Assembly (NCBI RefSeq): GCF_000178455.1
Contig: NZ_ADNU01000012.1
Span: forward strand, 1 to 64,000
DNA: 64,000 nt
Origin: Brevibacterium mcbrellneri ATCC 49030
Lineage (GTDB): Bacteria > Actinomycetota > Actinomycetes > Actinomycetales > Brevibacteriaceae
Reading direction: 5' to 3'
A program made the translations under genes and the position numbers. Positions 1 to 6,628 of the stretch are shown one piece after another. The stretch's first letter is position 1; every line of letters begins with the position of its first letter. Under the pieces are notes generated by a model. That model did not search any database. It had not been told where the DNA came from and saw only the letters and a program-made list of their open reading frames with translations.

Positions 1-647
1 GGATACACACCCCAGCACGACCAACCCTGCTAGCCGTGTAGAGGACCCGGTCAAACCCGATCACACCCTGCTTCGCTAACGACCAGAGTTTGGGCATGAG
101 CACCACAGCCGTCATGATCTTCCGCACCTGGGTCACCACCTGGGCACGCGTACAATCCAACACTCTCGCTAACACGCCCTCAGTCGGAGTCGGTAACTCG
201 TCTGGTACGCGCTCAACACTGGCAACCGTGCACACCTCACCCGAAGGCAAAGCCACACACGCCACCACATCATCCACACCAACAGTGGCGCGCGGACCAC
301 CCGCAGAAACAACCCCAGCGCCTGCCTGAGAAGCAACAGCCACCGGTCCGAAAACTGAAGACGAACCCGAAGCTGAGTGTGAAACCTTACCCCGCGTTGG
401 AGCTTTGTCCTGCTTTCCCGTTAGTAACCAGTGGGCCTGTACCCGGGTTGGAGGTGAACACTGCGTGCATGCCGTCAGTGAAATCATCCAACGGCGTCAC
501 GTGGGCGCTAATCAACGCAGCGACTGCTTCTGCTTGTTTCACACGTGCTTCGTCCATGATGCGCGTGGTGGTTTTGACTGTTTCGAATAGTTCAACAGCC
601 GGCCCGTCATACATGTCATTGCGTACATGGTGATCTGTTGTGGTCAT
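1..647 (-). pseudogene. DUF222 / 13E12-repeat family protein (HNH endonuclease family), frameshifted, cut by window edge
   Basis: An 86-codon frame opens with ATG at 647 behind a strong ribosome binding site (AAGGAGGTG) and encodes a helical N-terminus like that of DUF222 proteins. It stops at 387-389. From about base 420 down to base 1 a different minus-strand frame is open without stops and reads like the middle of DUF222 (for example TPTEGVLARVLDCTRAQVV and GVIGFDRVLYTASRVGRAG). One extra base, somewhere around 390-450, would explain the switch, so the gene looks broken unless the sequence has an error. The expected C-terminal HNH domain lies outside the window. Family proteins are repeated in many actinobacterial genomes; function is poorly known, and some mycobacterial members are DNA-damage inducible. 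A promoter and an SOS-like box lie upstream. Confidence 0.75.
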
Positions 648-673
648 GCGGTTTCACCTCCTTGCGTGTTTCC

Positions 674-703
674 ATTCTATTTGTGTTCGAATGCAAGAGT
701 CAA
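674..703 (-). promoter_or_regulatory. Sigma-70-type promoter of the DUF222 gene
   Basis: Read on the minus strand there is TTGACT (698-703), an 18-bp spacer and TAGAAT (674-679). This places transcription start near 667 and leaves a short leader with the AAGGAGGTG ribosome binding site before ATG 647. The spacer contains a lone TTCGAAC half-site. Confidence 0.6.
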
Positions 704-733
704 GGGTTTTGTTCGTTTTGTTTCGATTTATTC

Positions 734-748
734 TCGAACGAGTGTTCA
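734..748. promoter_or_regulatory. Candidate LexA (SOS) box
   Basis: TCGAAC-GAGT-GTTCA matches the actinobacterial SOS box core GAAC-N4-GTTC. It lies 86 bp upstream of the DUF222 start and about 30 bp upstream of the predicted -35. 13E12-family genes are among known LexA targets in M. tuberculosis, which supports the reading. The position upstream of the promoter is not ideal for simple repression. Confidence 0.5.
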
Positions 749-760
749 GTCAAAGAAACC

Positions 761-898
761 AAAAGCATCCAGTTGAGGGGACAACGAACGCTCAACCATG
801 GCGACGACGGGCGTTGAGTTGAGGAGACGACAAGCGCTCAGACATTGGCACGGCGAACGCTTAGCTGCGGGCACGGCAAGCGTTCAGTGAAACGCATT
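761..898. repeat. Degenerate 23-bp tandem repeat, six units
   Basis: Six consecutive 23-bp units start at 761, 784, 807, 830, 853 and 876. Each has a core of the form RRCGYTNAG about 3 bases in (for example GAACGCTCA, AAGCGCTCAG, GAACGCTTAG, AAGCGTTCAG) and most end in GRCACG or GAGACG. Units differ at many positions but the register is exact across 115-138 bp. There is no convincing coding frame. It resembles an iteron-like or protein-binding array, but no partner is visible. Confidence 0.55.
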
Positions 899-976
899 CA
901 GCTGTTGAGAAGACGGCGAAGCTCGTTGTGGACGTTAGCTCGAAGCTCGCTAGTGAGAGTCACGGCCCCCACTACT

Positions 977-1116
977 GCTTTAGGGGAGTGAGGCAGGCTG
1001 GTTCAAACTTCTAGCCGTTCGCACCACGCCGGACGTAACCGCACAATCCGAGCATGACGGCGCAAAACGAGCGAAACTGCGCAATATAATGCGCCGTTTC
1101 GCTCGCTTCGCGCCGT
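977..1116. repeat. Structured repeat, copy A
   Basis: About 140 bp matching copy B at 2715-2838. Both begin with GCTTTAGGGG, continue with GAGGCAGGCTGGTTC and TTCTAGCCGTTCGCACCACG, and end in a long hairpin. In this copy the hairpin spans 1057-1116: outer arms ACGGCGC and GCGCCGT pair perfectly, a second stem of about 14 bp has two mismatches, and an inner GCGCA/TGCGC stem closes an ATATAA loop. No protein is supported here; open frames are by-products of the repeat. Confidence 0.65.
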
Positions 1117-1240
1117 ATGCACTGACGCATAAAGCGGGAAGTCACCAGTAGACCCCGCCACAACCCCAGAGCAACAGGCCCGCCACAACCCCAGGCAGAG
1201 CTAGAGCTTGTTAATGCATTCTAAAAACGGAAGAGCCTGA

Positions 1241-1462
1241 TTACTCGGGGATCTCGCTGAGTTGGGCCTCAATCCGATCCAACCGCTCGGTGATGTTGCG
1301 TAGGTGCTCCACGATGAGTTGGTTTGAACCATCGATCGCCGTCGCCGTTTCGCGTCGTGCGCTGGTGACGGTGCGTACCACCCAGACGGTAAGAACAACG
1401 AAGATCGCGAGTGGTAGTGCGGCGGCGAGGATGATAAGAAATACGGTAGCGGTAAGTGTCAT
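1241..1462 (-). CDS. Small membrane protein with C-terminal coiled coil, partner of an ArsR-type regulator
   Basis: A 73-residue protein. Residues 5-30 form one hydrophobic transmembrane segment, followed by a basic turn (TSARRE) and a heptad-like amphipathic helix at about 45-72 (IVEHLRNITERLDRIEAQL) that probably lies in the cytoplasm as a coiled coil. Its ATG overlaps the stop codon of the upstream regulator by four bases (ATGA), so the two are translationally coupled. I do not recognise a named family. The arrangement suggests the regulator controls, or is modulated by, this protein, but that is inference. Confidence 0.6.
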   Translation of the reverse strand: MTLTATVFLIILAAALPLAIFVVLTVWVVRTVTSARRETATAIDGSNQLIVEHLRNITERLDRIEAQLSEIPE

Positions 1463-1767
1463 GAAGATTCCCTTTTCTGTTCTTGATTAATCAGGTGCCT
1501 AATGTGGTCTGGAGTTACTTCAAGCTGAAACGGAGCGACCCAGTAGTGCTTCCTCACTCGGCTCTCTCCGAGCTGTTCCAGGCCACTCTCGATGAGTCCA
1601 GCAGCTTCCAAGCGGTTGAGGTGCTGGTAGAGCAGTGGCCGAGACATCCCGAGTCGGCGGGCCAGCTCACTGACGTGGGTCGACTCCGTCTCTAGGGAGG
1701 CGATAATTCGCAACCGAGGCTCACTTCCGAGAGCACTGAGCATCTGAGCGAGCCGTGCTGCGTCCAT
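1459..1767 (-). CDS. ArsR-family winged-helix transcriptional regulator
   Basis: A 102-residue protein from ATG 1767, preceded by GGAGGA. A longer frame reaching 1905 is rejected because it would run through the operator and into the DUF4192 remnant. Residues 1-70 fit an ArsR-type winged helix: LAQMLSALGSEPRLRIIASL, then a recognition helix region (VSELARRLGMSRPLLYQHL) and a wing (ESGLEQLGESRVRKHYWVAP). No metal-binding cysteine cluster is present, so a metal-sensing role is not supported. The stop overlaps the next gene by four bases. The palindrome at 1801-1818 is the likely autoregulatory operator. Confidence 0.75.
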   Translation of the reverse strand: MDAARLAQMLSALGSEPRLRIIASLETESTHVSELARRLGMSRPLLYQHLNRLEAAGLIESGLEQLGESRVRKHYWVAPFQLEVTPDHIRHLINQEQKRESS

Positions 1768-1800
1768 CACTCCTCCGTATCGTAATCGAACGATGTCAGG

Positions 1801-1818
1801 TGTAAGTATATGCTTACA
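1801..1818. promoter_or_regulatory. Palindromic operator upstream of the ArsR-type regulator
   Basis: TGTAAG-TATATG-CTTACA is an 18-bp inverted repeat with perfect 6-bp arms, 33 bp upstream of the regulator ATG. It sits where the promoter is expected (TACGAT at about 1778-1790 on the minus strand could be the -10), so binding would block transcription. It also lies just beyond the end of the DUF4192 remnant. Confidence 0.55.
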
Positions 1819-1819
1819 G

Positions 1820-2369
1820 TCAGCGGTGCGCAAGTTCTGCCGGGTCTGGCGGAGACGCTGGCTGCTCACCCGGGGTGGCCGGTCGGACTGCGGGCCGGCC
1901 TGCACCGCCGGCGAGTACGGGAGGGGTCGACCTCATGGGGTCGGGTGCCCTGGCCCGCTGTTGTGCCGAACAGCAGTCGGTAGGCGGCCCCGGTTGCGAT
2001 TTCCGAGACATGCCAGCAGGCGTCTACCAGGGCTGTGCCATCGGCGCCCGCGGCGCAGAATAGCAGCTCTTGGGCTTGCAATGCCTCCCCAGAGTCAGGG
2101 TCGTCGGTGATGATGACGGCGAACAAGCTGGTTATCGACGCTTGGGCGTCGAGTGCCGCCACGGCCCGGTCGAGATCACCGACGCGGTCGAAGTCGGCGC
2201 GAAGCACCGGTCCGATCAGTGCGACCTCATGCGGGTTGATGGCGCAGCTCGTCTCGTCGTTTAGCGTCGTGCAGAGCGTCACCACGACGACGCAGTTCGT
2301 CGGGTAGAAGCCCAAGATGCCGGGGATGTTGGCGATGAGCTGGCCTGGCTGGGTGTACGGGGTGGACAT
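1820..2369 (-). pseudogene. DUF4192 family protein, frameshifted and 3'-truncated
   Basis: ATG 2369 has a good ribosome binding site (AAGGAGGCG). The first about 135 codons resemble the DUF4192 N-terminus: LIANIPGILGFYPTNCVVVV, then IITDDPDSGEALQAQELL. Near 1950-1985 the family-like reading moves to another minus frame (DPMRSTPPVLAGGAGRPA ... SPPDPAELAHR) that stops at 1820, well short of a normal DUF4192 C-terminus. DUF4192 proteins are actinobacterial, of unknown function, and frequent on plasmids and integrative elements. This stretch appears richer in GC than the flanking genes, consistent with transfer. Confidence 0.6.
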
Positions 2370-2617
2370 TACTGGCGCCTCCTTGCGTGTGAACTGTTGT
2401 TGTCCACACGCGCACCTGGGGCGGCAGCAGCCGCCTTGGGCGCGTGAGGTGGGAGGGGATCGTCGGTTGGCGCGGTGGCCGTCGGCACCACCCCGGCGCT
2501 CCCGTCACAGGCGTCGGCGGCGCACCGGCAGGGTCTACTGCGGCGCATCAGGCGCTGCCGACGCAGCAGGTTCTGGGGTTGAAGTGCTCAGCCCGAAAAG
2601 GCAAAAATTTAAGCCAC

Positions 2618-2637
2618 GAGCATACTTTTGAGCATAC
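2618..2637. repeat. 8-bp direct repeat, possible integrase arm site
   Basis: GAGCATAC, four T residues, GAGCATAC. It lies about 45 bp from the 3' end of the tRNA-Arg remnant, where arm-type recombinase sites or the old tRNA terminator might be expected. Apart from this and the tRNA remnant I see nothing coding between 2370 and 2715; the stretch 2400-2580 is GC-rich with only shadow frames. Confidence 0.35.
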
Positions 2638-2682
2638 TGTCGCGGCTTTTGCGTGTTTTAGGCTGTGTATTAGCCGGTCAAG

Positions 2683-2722
2683 CGCCCCAGAGAGGAATCG
2701 AACCTCCGACACCGGCTTTAGG
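2683..2722 (-). pseudogene. 3' half of tRNA-Arg(CCU), integration-site remnant
   Basis: Read on the minus strand the sequence gives anticodon CCT followed by AA, the 3' anticodon stem AGCCG, a 5-base variable loop, a T arm (GGAGG, TTCGATT, CCTCT) and the acceptor 3' strand CTGGGGC plus a discriminator. The matching 5' half (acceptor GCCCCAG, D arm, 5' anticodon strand) is absent: upstream is copy B of the structured repeat. No CCA is encoded. A tRNA cut in the anticodon loop is the typical product of tyrosine-recombinase integration. Confidence 0.7.
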
Positions 2723-2838
2723 GGGAGCGAGGCAGGCTGGTTCGAACTTCTAGCCGTTCGCACCACGCCAGAAGAAACCGCGCAAAGCGAACGAAACCAT
2801 GCAATATAACGCGCCGTTTCGCTCGCTTTGCGCCTTCT
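2715..2838. repeat. Structured repeat, copy B, fused to the tRNA-Arg remnant
   Basis: Second copy of the repeat at 977-1116. It starts inside the tRNA anticodon region (GCTTTAGGGGG). Its hairpin, about 2770-2838, has an 18-bp stem (GCGCAAAGCG..CGAAAC against GTTTCG..CGCTTTGCGC) with one mismatch, plus a distal AGAAG/CTTCT stem that differs in sequence from the corresponding stem of copy A but still pairs. The sequence change with retained pairing suggests that the hairpin matters. No gene is supported from 2840 to 3021. Confidence 0.65.
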
Positions 2839-3021
2839 GATCGTGAAAGACGAACCAAGAACGCAAGCCCCCAGCCACCCAGGAACCTGCAACCCGCCCA
2901 TCGCACATAGCGTCACCGAGCCCCCGTGTAGCTAAACAAGCACACGCCCAACACGTCCTGACACTCCAGAAGTGAGAGCGTAAAAACAACGAACTCTTCA
3001 CGAAGCGGAGTACAAACAAAA

Positions 3022-3531
3022 ATGAAAACATCCAAGTGGGTTGCAATCGGCTGTCTGCTCGTATCCATCGCAGCCGGAATAATTGCATGCACGTTTCATC
3101 TAGCAGTCTGGACGGGACCGCAAGGCACCCCACTGCGTCTGCTTGACGACATCAACGCGCTTACGGTCCTGATCCTTATCGCCCTCTTTGTTCTCCCTGC
3201 TATCGGGACCCTCGTAGCGCTCACCTATAAAAAGCCCCTTATTCCAGCCATTCTCGCTGCAGCAAGCACTCTGCTCTTGCTAGTAGTCACACTTACTTTG
3301 GCAGAGGTGGTGACCAACGGAATCTTGATGTGGGACGGCCAAACACCCGACGGCACACCAATCGGTGGCATGGAAACAACACGGCCAGCTACAGGGTACT
3401 TCGCGCTGGTGTGCGCGAGTATCCTCCAGCTGGCCGCGACTGTGTTCTTCTTAGTGCAGGTCAGGGTTGAGAGAAACTCCCGAGGTGCGAGGAAGGGCCT
3501 CGACGATACCGGACTCGGAGTTTCGGCGTAG
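3022..3531 (+). CDS. Four-helix integral membrane protein of unknown function
   Basis: A 169-residue protein with hydrophobic segments at about 7-25, 47-68, 73-98 and 124-146, and an extracytoplasmic loop (about 100-122) rich in Gly, Thr and Pro. I recognise no family. The start has only a weak ribosome binding site (GCGGAG). The last 81 bp overlap the convergent dapD gene, which is unusual; the true end of either protein is certain because both frames are fixed by stops. It sits at the border between the decayed left region and the conserved chromosome. Confidence 0.6.
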   Translation: MKTSKWVAIGCLLVSIAAGIIACTFHLAVWTGPQGTPLRLLDDINALTVLILIALFVLPAIGTLVALTYKKPLIPAILAAASTLLLLVVTLTLAEVVTNGILMWDGQTPDGTPIGGMETTRPATGYFALVCASILQLAATVFFLVQVRVERNSRGARKGLDDTGLGVSA

Positions 3532-4383
3532 TAGCATATCGCTCTGTCCAGACAGCTCTGATGCCTTCACGACGGTTCCGTCCTCCAGAGTGACGCGGGT
3601 ACCTGCAGTCACGTACAAGCCGGCTTCGACAACGCAGTTGTCTCCAAGCGAGATCCCAATACCTGCGTTAGCACCCAAAAGACACTTGGTGCCAATCGTG
3701 ATCTTGGACTTTCCACCACCTGACAAGGTGCCCATGATGGAAGCCCCACCACCAATGTCTGACCCGTCACCCACGACGACGCCCTGCGAAATGCGTCCCT
3801 CAACCATCGCAGCACCCAAGGTGCCCGCGTTGAAGTTGATGAAACCTTCGTGCATGACAGTCGTTCCGGGGGAGAGGTACGCACCCATGCGCACACGGTC
3901 AGCGTCGGCAATGCGCACACCAGACGGCACCACAAAGTCGGTCATGCGCGGGAACTTGTCGATCCCGTACACCGCAACCGGCCCACTTGCCTGCAACCGC
4001 ACCCGCGTAGCCTCGAAATTCTCAGGCGAGCAAGCACCTCGGGACGTCCACACAACGTTTTCCAACTGCCCGAAAATGCCATCCACATTCACCTCATTAG
4101 GGCGAACCAGCCGGTGCGACAGCGCGTGTAGGCGCACGTACGCGTCCTCGGCGCCCTGCGGAGCCTCATCCACCGCAACGGTGACGGTCACGATCTCGGA
4201 AGACACACCTCGGACGGGGTCCGTGCCGGTCAAAGGACTCAAGTCCAAATCTTGAACGGCAACCTCCGCGGCGCTCTGGGCTTTTTCTTCCGTGTCTTCA
4301 AGCACGGGAGCCGGGTACCACACAGCAAGCGTCGTGTCCTGATACTTGGTCGCCACACCTGTGGCAGAAATATACGAACTCAT
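3451..4383 (-). CDS. dapD: 2,3,4,5-tetrahydropyridine-2,6-dicarboxylate N-succinyltransferase
   Basis: Cytoplasmic acyltransferase of the succinylase route to meso-diaminopimelate and lysine; it transfers succinyl from succinyl-CoA to tetrahydrodipicolinate. The 310-residue protein fits the actinobacterial DapD type: an N-terminal alpha/beta domain, a linker ending [20 protein letters not shown], then left-handed beta-helix hexapeptide repeats (for example [39 protein letters not shown]). ATG 4383 is chosen; an in-frame GTG at 4404 would add seven residues. The gene is divergent from dapE with about 50 bp between them, so both steps of the pathway share one control region. Confidence 0.93.
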   Translation of the reverse strand: MSSYISATGVATKYQDTTLAVWYPAPVLEDTEEKAQSAAEVAVQDLDLSPLTGTDPVRGVSSEIVTVTVAVDEAPQGAEDAYVRLHALSHRLVRPNEVNVDGIFGQLENVVWTSRGACSPENFEATRVRLQASGPVAVYGIDKFPRMTDFVVPSGVRIADADRVRMGAYLSPGTTVMHEGFINFNAGTLGAAMVEGRISQGVVVGDGSDIGGGASIMGTLSGGGKSKITIGTKCLLGANAGIGISLGDNCVVEAGLYVTAGTRVTLEDGTVVKASELSGQSDMLLRRNSESGIVEALPRTSGVSLNPDLH

Positions 4384-4420
4384 AACACCAACCTTAACGG
4401 CCACGCGAAAGTCAGGCAGG

Positions 4421-4434
4421 TAGGCTTAACAAAC
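4421..4434 (+). promoter_or_regulatory. Leaderless promoter of dapE
   Basis: TAGGCT at 4421-4426 is a good actinobacterial -10 element and lies 8 nt before the dapE ATG at 4435. There is no ribosome binding site in the 50-bp gap to dapD. The mRNA probably begins at or next to the start codon. Confidence 0.5.
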
Positions 4435-5526
4435 ATGACTGATGTTTCACGGCTCATCCCACATTTGGCAGACCCAGTAGCCCTGACGCGCGAACTCATT
4501 GACATCGAATCCGTGTCGGGCAACGAAAAACCAATCGCCGACTCTGTGTACGCGGCTGTCGAACACATCAGCGACACAGGTGTTGAACTGGAGCTCCTGC
4601 GCGACGGAGACACGATCGTCGCTCGCACACACCAGAACCTGGGGCAGCGGATCGTCATCGCCGGACACCTGGACACCGTACCCATTGAAAACAACGTGCC
4701 GTCCACCCAAAGTGACGACATCATCTACGGCCGCGGGGCCTGCGACATGAAGTCAGGCGTCGCCATGCAGCTGTGCGTGGCCGCTGCACTCCGCCAACCC
4801 GCATACGACATCACCTGGGTCTTCTATGACCACGAAGAAGTCGACGCCTCACTCAACGGGCTGGGGCGAGTCGCGCGCAATCACCCAGACTGGCTCCACG
4901 GCAACTTCGCCATCCTGGGCGAACCGTCAAACGCCGGAATCGAAGGCGGGTGCAACGGAACCATCCGCGTGGAAGTGCGCTCCACAGGTGTGCGCGCCCA
5001 CTCAGCACGCGCCTTCGTGGGAGTCAACGCGATCCACGGGATCGCCCCAGCGCTGGCTCAACTCGCTGACTTCGAAGCGCCCACCATCACCGTTGACGGG
5101 CTGGACTACCGCGAATCCCTCTCGGCTGTGGGCATCACCGGTGGCGTAGCCACCAACGTCATTCCCGACGAATGTGTTCTCACCGTCAACTACCGTTTCG
5201 CACCGTCGAAAACCGTGGACGACGCGGAACAGTTCCTCTGCCACTTCTTCGACGGCTACGACGTCACCGTCACAGACGTGTCGCCGGGCGCACGCCCCGG
5301 TCTGAACCAGGACATGGCCGCTGAGTTCGTGAAGACCGTCGGGCAAGAGCCCAAACCCAAACTGGGCTGGACCGATGTTGCGCGCTTCTCAGAACTGGGC
5401 ATTCCAGCAGTCAACTACGGTCCCGGCGACCCGCTGTACGCTCACCGTGCCGACGAACAGGTGCCCGTTTCCGATATCATCACGGCTGTTGAGAAACTCC
5501 ACGCATTTCTTGAGGCTGACTCGTGA
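4435..5526 (+). CDS. dapE: Succinyl-diaminopimelate desuccinylase
   Basis: Zinc-dependent M20 amidohydrolase that releases succinate from N-succinyl-LL-diaminopimelate in lysine and peptidoglycan precursor synthesis. The 363-residue product shows the M20 metal site: AGHLDTVP (about 79-86), GRGACDMKSG (about 100-109), DHEEVD (about 130-135, including the catalytic Glu and a metal-ligand Glu) and LGEPSNAGIEGGCNG. A dimerisation domain follows (about 170-280) and the closing metal His is in YGPGDPLYAHRADEQV. Start is ATG 4435; upstream in-frame codons run into dapD. The stop overlaps the next start (GTGA), so the LOG-family gene is cotranslated. Confidence 0.93.
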   Translation: MTDVSRLIPHLADPVALTRELIDIESVSGNEKPIADSVYAAVEHISDTGVELELLRDGDTIVARTHQNLGQRIVIAGHLDTVPIENNVPSTQSDDIIYGRGACDMKSGVAMQLCVAAALRQPAYDITWVFYDHEEVDASLNGLGRVARNHPDWLHGNFAILGEPSNAGIEGGCNGTIRVEVRSTGVRAHSARAFVGVNAIHGIAPALAQLADFEAPTITVDGLDYRESLSAVGITGGVATNVIPDECVLTVNYRFAPSKTVDDAEQFLCHFFDGYDVTVTDVSPGARPGLNQDMAAEFVKTVGQEPKPKLGWTDVARFSELGIPAVNYGPGDPLYAHRADEQVPVSDIITAVEKLHAFLEADS

Positions 5527-6269
5527 CCGACCAGAATGTTTACCGCAAGGGGCCCATGTACTTCAAAGGGCGCCACGTCCCAACCACCACAACAGATCAG
5601 CGACTCCTAGCTCCGCAGTCGGAGGTGTCATGGCTCCACGAAGACCCATGGCGAGTGTTGCGCATCCAAGCGGAGTTCGTCGAAGGTTTTAGCTCATTAG
5701 CCGAGCTGGGGCCGGCTATCTCGCTGTTTGGGTCCGCCCGCCTGCGTGAGGGAACGCCGGAGTATCAGTGCGCACGCGACGTGGCCGCAGGAATTGCGAA
5801 GGCCGGGTATGCGGTCATCACGGGAGGTGGCCCCGGACTCATGGAGGCCGGTAACCGTGGGGCCACCGAGGTGGGAGGCACCTCGGTGGGGCTGGGTATT
5901 GAGTTACCGTTCGAGCAGGGCATGAACCAGTACGTGGAAATTGGAATGAACTTCCGGTACTTCTTCGTCCGCAAAACCGTGTTCTTGAAATACTCCCACG
6001 GCTTTGTGGTGCTTCCCGGTGGGTTCGGGACACTCGATGAGCTGTTTGAAGCCCTCACCATGGTGCAGACCAAGAAAATGTTGGCCTTCCCGATCGTGCT
6101 CGTGGGCAAGTCGTACTGGTCGGGGCTCATCGAGTGGATCCGTGAACAGATGTTGGCGAACCAAACGATTTCCGCCAACGACCTCGATTACGTGACGGTG
6201 GTGGACACTGCTGAAGAAGCCGTCGCCGCGGTGACGAGCGGGGTTGGCCCGCACTCAAAGGTGAACTAA
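5523..6269 (+). CDS. LOG/TIGR00730-family Rossmann-fold protein
   Basis: A 248-residue cytoplasmic protein of the lysine-decarboxylase-like (LOG) family. Members studied in other organisms are cytokinin riboside 5'-monophosphate phosphoribohydrolases that cut nucleotide monophosphates to base and ribose 5-phosphate; the substrate here is unknown. Visible motifs are the nucleotide-binding GSARL and GGGPGLMEAGNRGA, the catalytic Arg region FRYFFVRKTVFLKYS, and the signature PGGFGTLDELFEAL. Start is GTG 5523, overlapping dapE by four bases. Linkage to dapE is common in actinobacteria and probably reflects an operon rather than a shared pathway. Confidence 0.88.
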   Translation: MTDQNVYRKGPMYFKGRHVPTTTTDQRLLAPQSEVSWLHEDPWRVLRIQAEFVEGFSSLAELGPAISLFGSARLREGTPEYQCARDVAAGIAKAGYAVITGGGPGLMEAGNRGATEVGGTSVGLGIELPFEQGMNQYVEIGMNFRYFFVRKTVFLKYSHGFVVLPGGFGTLDELFEALTMVQTKKMLAFPIVLVGKSYWSGLIEWIREQMLANQTISANDLDYVTVVDTAEEAVAAVTSGVGPHSKVN

Positions 6270-6271
6270 TC

Positions 6272-6628
6272 ATGTGGATACTTCTGGGAATCATCGCCGC
6301 GCTTGCCGTTCTGGCCGTGGCTGTCGCAGGTTCAATGGGACTGTTCGACTCACCCATGACCCAGAACACCGACCAACTGTCGGAGCTTGACGAAACGGAG
6401 GACAATCCCCGTTTCGCCCCCGCGATGTTCGGGTACAGCCGAAACGACGTCGACGCCTATCTCACGCGGTTGCAGGACCGTATTCGTGACCTCGAAGGTG
6501 AGCCCGGGGCAGCAGGGGAGTCCAGCACCTCAGCGAAGCCCGGGCAGTTGAAGAAAGGTTCCGCCGAGGTGTCAAAGAGTTCCCGCGCAACGTCCGCCAG
6601 CGTGAAGAAAACGGCACGTGACAAGTGA
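6272..6628 (+). CDS. Membrane-anchored DivIVA-domain protein
   Basis: A 118-residue protein with one N-terminal transmembrane helix (about 2-24), a linker, and a short DivIVA-like motif (FGYSRNDVDAYLTRLQDRI, about 55-73) that should begin a coiled coil. The tail is Ser/Lys/Ala rich and basic. DivIVA/Wag31 proteins organise polar growth in actinobacteria; this truncated version lacks the long coiled coil, so it may be an accessory factor. It starts two bases after the LOG gene and overlaps the glycosyltransferase gene by four bases. Confidence 0.72.
   Translation: MWILLGIIAALAVLAVAVAGSMGLFDSPMTQNTDQLSELDETEDNPRFAPAMFGYSRNDVDAYLTRLQDRIRDLEGEPGAAGESSTSAKPGQLKKGSAEVSKSSRATSASVKKTARDK

Noticed and set aside
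387-647. Stand-alone 86-residue protein
   Set aside because: The same-strand downstream frame continues a DUF222-like protein, so the short frame is better read as the 5' part of one broken gene.
1003-1188. 61-codon minus-strand frame
   Set aside because: It is copy A of the structured repeat; the same spurious peptide ending (AWCERLEV) appears in copy B.
2548-2916. 122-codon open frame on the minus strand (and a plus-strand partner at 2444-2809)
   Set aside because: They run through the tRNA-Arg remnant and the hairpin repeat; segments such as KPVSEVRFLSGAL are the usual false translations of a tRNA 3' half.
3467-4255. 262-codon plus-strand frame opposite dapD
   Set aside because: Pro/Ser/Thr-rich antisense shadow without a start signal; dapD is certain.
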